Shown in pieces: positions 40,218 through 45,306 of a stretch of 45,306 nt of DNA (position 1 is its first letter; each line of letters opens with the position of its first letter). The notes below the pieces were generated by a model. The model saw nothing but the letters and a program-made list of their open reading frames with translations. It did no database searches and was not told the origin of the DNA. Origin of the DNA: an uncultured Parvularculaceae bacterium (GTDB taxonomy: Bacteria; Pseudomonadota; Alphaproteobacteria; Caulobacterales; Parvularculaceae). Location of the stretch: NCBI GenBank assembly GCA_913055785.1, contig CAJXLJ010000022.1, forward strand, positions 1 through 45,306, written 5' to 3'. A program made the position numbers and the translations under genes.

Positions 40218-42413
40218 ATGAGACCCCGTCTGTTACTCTCTCTTGCGTTTATCGCCGGTGTTTCCGGCGCGGCGCGCGCCGGGGACCCGGCCTATCTTGA
40301 TGTCGCCGAACGCAGCGGCCACGCGCGGGTCCTGATCGCGACGGAAGACAAGATCGGCTATTCCGCGGTTTTATCCGGCGCCAGACTCAGCATTGATTTC
40401 GACCGCGCTCTTGAAGGCGACTTCAGTGCGCCGGTCGGCGTTGCGTCCTCATTCTTTCTGGCAGCGCATCACCGTAATGACACGAAGCGCCTTGAGTTCA
40501 CCGTCCCGGACGGCGCGCGCCTGTTCAGCGCCCAGTCTGACGGGTTGATTGCGCTCGATATCTACCTGCCGTCCTATCGCGGGTTCGCGCGCAGCCTGAT
40601 CAGCGAACGCGATCTCACCCGGTCCCGCACGCGTGTTTTCTTTGCGAACCGCGCGCCCTCGCTCAGCGCGTTCCGGCGGCAGGAGAGTTTCGCCGAGGGG
40701 CCGCAGGAAGCGCTCCATGCGGCGGCGCTGCAAGTCAACGAGGACGTGATCGAGAAGATCGAGACGGCTGACGCTGAGATTTTCATACGCCCCGGCGTCG
40801 ATCACGAAACCTGGCGGCGGCGCGCCGGCGAGTTCGGATTTGCTTCACTCGAAGACAAGCTCGTCACAGGGCTTGCGGCTGCGCCGGAAAATCACGCCGC
40901 CGCGCGCGATCTCATCGACTTTTACATGGCGCATGGCCTTTATGCTGAAGCGCTGGCGCTCATCACTGCGCGCGATCCCGACAGCAAGCAGGCTGAGCTG
41001 ACGTTGTTGGCTGGGGTTTGCGCTTATGAAATGGGGCGCTGGGCCGAGACCGTCGCTATCCTTGATGCTGAAAACGTGCGCAACCAGAAAGCGGCTTCGC
41101 CGTGGCGCGCCATGGCGCTCACGAAACTCGGCGCCTTTCAGGAAGCCGCCGCCGCATTCGAAACCGTGCAGTCGGAGGCGATATCTGATGATAACGCTGT
41201 TGACTACTTTCTCTTAAAAGCTGCGGCGAATGCTGCGATTGCTCGGCCTGATGAGGCGCGCGCTGCGCTCGCCGCCATGCGCCGTCAGCATGTCAGTGAG
41301 GACCAGCGCGCTGCGCGCAGTCTCATCGAAGCGCGCATGCTCGCCCTCGAAGGAAATGAACAAACGGCGCAAACCGTTTATACGCGCGTCGCATCGAATG
41401 CGCTGGCGCCGGCGTCGCAGATTGTAGCGCTCGAAGGCTTGCGGTTGCAGTATCAAGCAGGCGCGCCCGGCGCACGCGAAACGCTTGAGGCGCTCGAAAC
41501 GCTGATGCTTGCATGGCGCGGCGGGGCTTTCGAACGCGATGCGCTGGCGTTCAAGGCGCAGCTTTTCGATTCACTCGGCGATACCGCCGGGGCGTTCGAA
41601 ACGCGCCGCCGTCTTGCTGACAAGTTTGCCGTGTCGGACGCCGCGAAGGCGGCGCTTCAAAAAATGAGCGACGACCTTCTCACGCTTTTCGACGACGCAG
41701 ACCTTTCGCCGATGACGGCGGCCAATCTCTTTTACGAGAATATCGATTTGGCGCCGCCGGGACGGGAGGGCGATGCGCTGATCCGCAAGGCCGCGGATCA
41801 ACTGGCGGCGCTCGACCTGCTGGACCAGGCGGCCGAATTGTTGCGTCATCAGGCGTTCAAGCGTTTGCGCGGGGCCGAACGATCCAAGACCGCCGCCGAT
41901 CTTGCGGCGTTATATCTGGCGGACGAGCGGCCCGGCGAAGCCCTGCGAGCGTTACGCTCGAGTCGTTTCGCGCGTTTGCCGAATGCGCTTAACGACCGCC
42001 GCCGCTGGCTGGAGGCGCGAGCGCTGATAGCAACGAATGCGGCGCCGGCTGCGCTGGAATTGCTGAACAGCGACGAGAGCAGGGAAGCTGAAGCGCTGCG
42101 CGGCGACATATACTGGGCCGCGCATGAGTGGAGGAAGGCGGGCGACGCCTATGCGGTGTCGCTGGCTGGCGGCGAGGGTGCAAAATTGAACAGCGCTCAG
42201 ACCAACCGCGCCATAAAAGCGGCGTCGGCCTTTGCGCTTGCAGATGATAAAACCTCGCTTAACACGTTTGCTGCGGCCATGAAGGACAGGATTGACGACG
42301 AGCAGGCGCGGCGCATTCTGGAAGACATCGCCGCGGACGATCTCGGCGGCGATCCGGAAACCTTTCTCGCCGCCTATCGGTCCTATTTCGGTGATTCCGG
42401 TTCCGGCGCCTGA
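40218..42413 (+). CDS. Large TPR-like repeat protein at the end of the flagellar operon
   Basis: A 731-residue protein with an N-terminal signal (LLLSLAFIAGVSGAARA, cut near residue 21) and, from about 40, a beta-rich region (HARVLIATEDKIGYSAVLSGARLSIDFDRALEG). The rest is alpha-helical TPR-like repeats (YAEALALITARD, GRWAETVAILDAE, GAFQEAAAAFETV, ARAALAAMRRQH). No catalytic motif or specific family is recognised. It overlaps the MotE-like gene by a few bases, so it is part of the flagellar operon, possibly a scaffold for motor or envelope assembly. ATG 40218 is chosen because GAGG lies 6 bases upstream; GTG 40206 is an alternative. Confidence 0.8.
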   Translation: MRPRLLLSLAFIAGVSGAARAGDPAYLDVAERSGHARVLIATEDKIGYSAVLSGARLSIDFDRALEGDFSAPVGVASSFFLAAHHRNDTKRLEFTVPDGARLFSAQSDGLIALDIYLPSYRGFARSLISERDLTRSRTRVFFANRAPSLSAFRRQESFAEGPQEALHAAALQVNEDVIEKIETADAEIFIRPGVDHETWRRRAGEFGFASLEDKLVTGLAAAPENHAAARDLIDFYMAHGLYAEALALITARDPDSKQAELTLLAGVCAYEMGRWAETVAILDAENVRNQKAASPWRAMALTKLGAFQEAAAAFETVQSEAISDDNAVDYFLLKAAANAAIARPDEARAALAAMRRQHVSEDQRAARSLIEARMLALEGNEQTAQTVYTRVASNALAPASQIVALEGLRLQYQAGAPGARETLEALETLMLAWRGGAFERDALAFKAQLFDSLGDTAGAFETRRRLADKFAVSDAAKAALQKMSDDLLTLFDDADLSPMTAANLFYENIDLAPPGREGDALIRKAADQLAALDLLDQAAELLRHQAFKRLRGAERSKTAADLAALYLADERPGEALRALRSSRFARLPNALNDRRRWLEARALIATNAAPAALELLNSDESREAEALRGDIYWAAHEWRKAGDAYAVSLAGGEGAKLNSAQTNRAIKAASAFALADDKTSLNTFAAAMKDRIDDEQARRILEDIAADDLGGDPETFLAAYRSYFGDSGSGA

Positions 42414-42422
42414 GGGCCGGTT

Positions 42423-44327
42423 CTATTCCGCCGCCTGATTTTCTGCCGACGGTGGATTTGCATTTTCCGCAGCCTTCATACGGCGAAGCCGGCGTTTCCA
42501 GCTTTTCGGCCAGAAATGCGTCGGACGGGTTTTCAGTCCGCGGGGGAAGGTTTGCGCGAAGTATTTTCTTTGTAGGAAATTTTTCTTCCGGTGAGATGGC
42601 TGCTGTACGGGCGCAGAGGTTTCCGTCGCCGGCGTCTCGGCGGCGTATTCCGTTTGCAGATCTCCCTGAATGACAGGTTTTTCGGGCGTCTTCCTGAGCG
42701 CGGGCGCAGATGCATCGTTCTGAAGGGGGGCGGACGGCGTTCCTGTCAGCGGGTGCAAGCGGGCGTCTTTCGCCGGTCCGCCGATACGGACGACCGGCCA
42801 GAATTGCCCGCCCGCCGAGCGAATTTTAATTTGCATCGGCGGTTCAGGTTGGTTCTCGCGCGCGGGGCGCACGCTGGCTTTTTCGCCTTTGGGCTGGCTC
42901 ACAGGGCTGGTCTGCTCGATCGGCGTGAAGTCGGAGTCTATGACGGTGTCGGGCTTGATGTCACCACCGGTGGCGGCGGGGATTGAATTTTCTTCCCTGC
43001 CGGATTCTGTGCGAATCGGCTCCAGCGGCAAGGGCTTCTGCTTCGCGGGCGACGCGGGTCTTTCAGAAGCCGTGGTCGGCGTGTCGGACGCAGCGGCGCT
43101 TGCACGCTCAGGCGCGCCGACAAATTCCTCGACAATGCGGTGCTGCATCGCCTGCGGCGAAGCGGCGGCGGTTGCTGCTTCTTCGCCGGTCTCCGCCTTG
43201 TTCGCTATTGCGGCCTTGGCTTTTGCGCGTTTGATCGCCGCCGCCTTGCGCAGTTCGCGGGCCTTGGCGCGTTTGGCGAGCGCCAGCGCCTTCGCTTTCT
43301 CGCGTGCTTTTGCGCGTCTGTCGGCGTCGACGGCCTCTGCGGATTGCCCGGTCGCCGCCGGCTGCTTTTCAGATTGCGGCGTATGGCTGGCGGCCCGCTC
43401 ATTCAGGCGATCGATCAGCGCGTCGTCGCCTGCGCTGTCCGGGGCCGCAACGGCATCTTCATCCGCCGGTTTCACCGCCGGCGCGCCGGTGCGGAACAGC
43501 GCCGCCAGATCGTCAGCGCCAAGCGGCGGCAGGTTGAGGAGTTTGCGAACCTCGTTGACGCGGCTCGGCATGAATTCCTTGAGCCCGCCCACATTGGCGA
43601 GATGATTGCCCTGTGCGGCGGTAAAGCCGAGCCCGCGCAAGGCGGCCAAAGACGCCTGATCTTCGACGCCCACCGCCGTGATCGCCGCGTTCGCCTTGTT
43701 GGCGATGTCGAGCAGATCCGAGATCGCGCTGAGGCCCGGCCCCCGGACCGTGCGCGCAAAACGGAGGATCGAGGCGCCGCCGGTCTTGATTTCGTCGAAC
43801 GGGAAGGGCTCGATCTGACGCAGGAATTCGTTCGCCCGGCCGCGCACCTCGATCGCCAAGCGCGCGCCGGTTTCCTTGAGCCGCGCATATTGCGCCTTCG
43901 CCATGTCGATATCCGCATCGACGAGCGGCATCGGGCATTCGAGCGTGATGAGATCGGCCGGGAAATCGCGGTCCCGCAACAGCTTTTTGAAATGCTGCGG
44001 GAAAGCCTCGTCGGCGAGATCGGTGAGCGCCAGATTGATCGAGAAGCCGGGCGCGAAGGGGCCGCGCCACTGCATATAGGCTGTGAGGGCTTCTCCGAGC
44101 ATGTACCGGCTGAGCTCGCTCATCCGGCCCTGGCTTTCAAAAAAGGAGATAAACGCGCCGGGCGGCAGCACCCCGAGGGCGGGATGACGCCAGCGCACGA
44201 AGCTTTCCATACGCGCCAGCGCGCCGTTGCCAAGATCGAAGATCGGCTGAAACAGGACTTCGAAGTCCTTGTTTTCCAGGGCTTTATCTATGTCGACATT
44301 TGATAGCCGAACCGCCTGAGCGCCCAT
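42423..44327 (-). CDS. Degenerate EAL-domain protein with a long charged tail
   Basis: The 634-residue protein has an EAL-like domain (about residues 10-245) in which several residues needed for c-di-GMP hydrolysis are lost. The EAL Glu survives as MESFVRW (Glu 41), the Asn of INLAL and Glu of LECPM are kept, and QGN aligns with the Q loop; but the DDFGTG-type Asp pair is replaced by VRGRANE and the EGVE Glu by Val (AVGVED). So catalysis is unlikely and a binding or scaffold role more likely. The rest is a Lys/Ala-rich helix (about 330-375) and a disordered Pro/Glu-rich tail. It is convergent with the flagellar operon. Confidence 0.82.
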   Translation of the reverse strand: MGAQAVRLSNVDIDKALENKDFEVLFQPIFDLGNGALARMESFVRWRHPALGVLPPGAFISFFESQGRMSELSRYMLGEALTAYMQWRGPFAPGFSINLALTDLADEAFPQHFKKLLRDRDFPADLITLECPMPLVDADIDMAKAQYARLKETGARLAIEVRGRANEFLRQIEPFPFDEIKTGGASILRFARTVRGPGLSAISDLLDIANKANAAITAVGVEDQASLAALRGLGFTAAQGNHLANVGGLKEFMPSRVNEVRKLLNLPPLGADDLAALFRTGAPAVKPADEDAVAAPDSAGDDALIDRLNERAASHTPQSEKQPAATGQSAEAVDADRRAKAREKAKALALAKRAKARELRKAAAIKRAKAKAAIANKAETGEEAATAAASPQAMQHRIVEEFVGAPERASAAASDTPTTASERPASPAKQKPLPLEPIRTESGREENSIPAATGGDIKPDTVIDSDFTPIEQTSPVSQPKGEKASVRPARENQPEPPMQIKIRSAGGQFWPVVRIGGPAKDARLHPLTGTPSAPLQNDASAPALRKTPEKPVIQGDLQTEYAAETPATETSAPVQQPSHRKKNFLQRKYFAQTFPRGLKTRPTHFWPKSWKRRLRRMKAAENANPPSAENQAAE

Positions 44328-44509
44328 CGTCGTCCCTCTCCGTCAGCCGTTCGGCCGTCCTCGCCCATGAAGGAGTGATCGATAGTCCTTGAGGCGGGTT
44401 AATTCTCGCTGAACAGACCGGCGGCGGGGCCGCCAATGCTGACAATTCAGAGGGACAGTGCGGCGATTCAGGCCGCTGCGTAAACTCTTTCTAAACCATA
44501 AGGTGGAGG

Positions 44510-45306
44510 TCAGTAATCGAACTGTTCGGAGAGGATTCGCTCATCGAGCGACTGCCCCGGGTCGAACAGCAGGGTAATCGCAATATCGCGGTTTTCGCGA
44601 ATTTCCACATGGCGCACATCGCGCACTTCCTGATTGTCGGCGACCACGGAAACCGGGCGTTTGGCGGCTTCCAGCGCCTCGAATTCGATGATCGCGTCAT
44701 GGGGCAGGAGCGCGCCGCGCCAGCGCCGGGGTCTGAACGCGCTGATTGGCGTCAACGCCAGCATCTGGGCGTTGATCGGCAGGATCGGCCCGTGGGCGGA
44801 AAGATTGTAGGCGGTGGACCCCGCGGGGGTCGCCACCATCACGCCGTCGCAGGTGAGGGTTTCCATCCGCACCTTGCCGTTAATCGTGATTCGCACCCGC
44901 GCGGACTGGCGGGTTTCGCGGAACAGCGAGACTTCGTTGATCGCCATTGCGGTTTCCGTGCGGCCGTCAATCGTCGTCGCCCTCATAACGAGCGGGTGAA
45001 TGACGGTGGGTTCAGCGGCGGCGATTCGCTCGGGCAGGTTTTTGAGTTCAGCGGCGTTCATCAGGAAGCCGACCGTGCCCCGGTTGAACCCGTATATCGG
45101 CTTGCCGCTCTTCATTGAGGAACGCATCACTTCGAGCATGACGCCGTCGCCGCCGACGGCGACGATCACGTCGCTTTCCTCGACGGGAAAGTTTTTATAG
45201 CGGCTTGTGAGCTCCATGGCGGCTTCGGCGGCGGCGGGTTTGTCGCCCCCGAAAAACGCCAGCTTCAGCGCCCTGGCGTCAAGACCGCCGTTCGCCAGCG
45301 ACGCGG
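44510..45306 (-). CDS. nadK: NAD kinase, 5' end outside window
   Basis: NadK phosphorylates NAD to NADP. The visible part has the GGDG motif ([14 protein letters not shown]), [10 protein letters not shown], the catalytic/binding NEVSLFRE and [26 protein letters not shown], and the C-terminal [14 protein letters not shown]. The frame stays open to the window edge, and the codons between 45218 and 45304 encode [20 protein letters not shown], the normal NadK N-terminus, so the ATG at 45217 is internal and the true start lies beyond the window. It is transcribed towards the EAL gene with a 182-base spacer that holds no other gene. Confidence 0.95.
   Translation of the reverse strand, partial: ASLANGGLDARALKLAFFGGDKPAAAEAAMELTSRYKNFPVEESDVIVAVGGDGVMLEVMRSSMKSGKPIYGFNRGTVGFLMNAAELKNLPERIAAAEPTVIHPLVMRATTIDGRTETAMAINEVSLFRETRQSARVRITINGKVRMETLTCDGVMVATPAGSTAYNLSAHGPILPINAQMLALTPISAFRPRRWRGALLPHDAIIEFEALEAAKRPVSVVADNQEVRDVRHVEIRENRDIAITLLFDPGQSLDERILSEQFDY

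Noticed and set aside
43140-44303. 387-codon plus-strand frame opposite the EAL gene
   Set aside because: Antisense shadow without ribosome site or recognisable domain.
1-45306. CRISPR arrays, IS elements, phage genes, rRNA
   Set aside because: No regularly spaced repeats, transposase, integrase, capsid or rRNA sequence was seen in any region.

Overview
The window looks like a stretch of chromosome from a GC-rich alphaproteobacterium. Several signals agree on this: DUF4167 and DUF6468 proteins, a LexA box of the GAAC-N7-GAAC type, a full CtrA-type site (TTAA-N7-TTAA), a class-specific arrangement of fliL-fliM with flgF-flgG-flgA-flgH, and RNase E with an acidic insert in its S1 domain. A flagellated member of the Caulobacterales/Parvularculales type is a reasonable guess, but the genus cannot be read from the sequence. 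No phage, IS element, CRISPR array or rRNA operon was seen.

Layout. 1-4291: end of ispG with a terminator, then the release-factor pair prfA-prmC, a DUF4167 gene with its own promoter and leader, and an SDR oxidoreductase. 4301-11674: an AT-rich orphan gene coupled to an M24 aminopeptidase, prmA, a GT61-type glycosyltransferase, and a peroxidase-related protein overlapping uvrD, which has a LexA box at its start. 11815-16399: small enzymes and envelope proteins (YegP-like, VOC, DUF4286, secreted protein, M28 lipoprotein peptidase, SIMPL lipoprotein). 16623-19334: a CAU tRNA (probably Ile2), a low-GC spacer and an orphan TadE/TadG-like pair. 19545-22674: an IclR regulator, a Fcy1-like cytosine deaminase divergent from upp, and a questin-oxidase-like gene. 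22692-27851: DsbA-like oxidoreductase, M48 peptidase with TPRs, and rne. 28464-34057: amiC-like amidase, PBP1A, and prfB with its programmed +1 frameshift. 34383-42413: divergent flagellar operons flgF-G-A-H (minus) and fliL-fliM-DUF6468-motE-TPR protein (plus), with a sigma-54 promoter between them. 42423-45306: a degenerate EAL protein and the 3' part of nadK.

How the genes work together. prfA, prmC and prfB supply translation termination: PrmC methylates both release factors, and RF2 controls itself through the frameshift. Cytosine deaminase and Upp form a two-step cytosine-to-UMP salvage route. AmiC, PBP1A and RNase E sit in a block whose 612-base divergent control region carries a perfect CtrA-type palindrome. 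The flagellar block combines a sigma-54 promoter, an upstream inverted repeat suited to an NtrC-type activator such as FlbD, and motor/switch genes on the other strand.

I did not find an unmistakable new system. The most promising unexplained items are the structured region between prfB and flgH, the orphan Tad pair behind a nested inverted repeat, the large TPR protein and the inactive-looking EAL protein beside the flagellar genes, and the AT-rich orphan gene coupled to the aminopeptidase.
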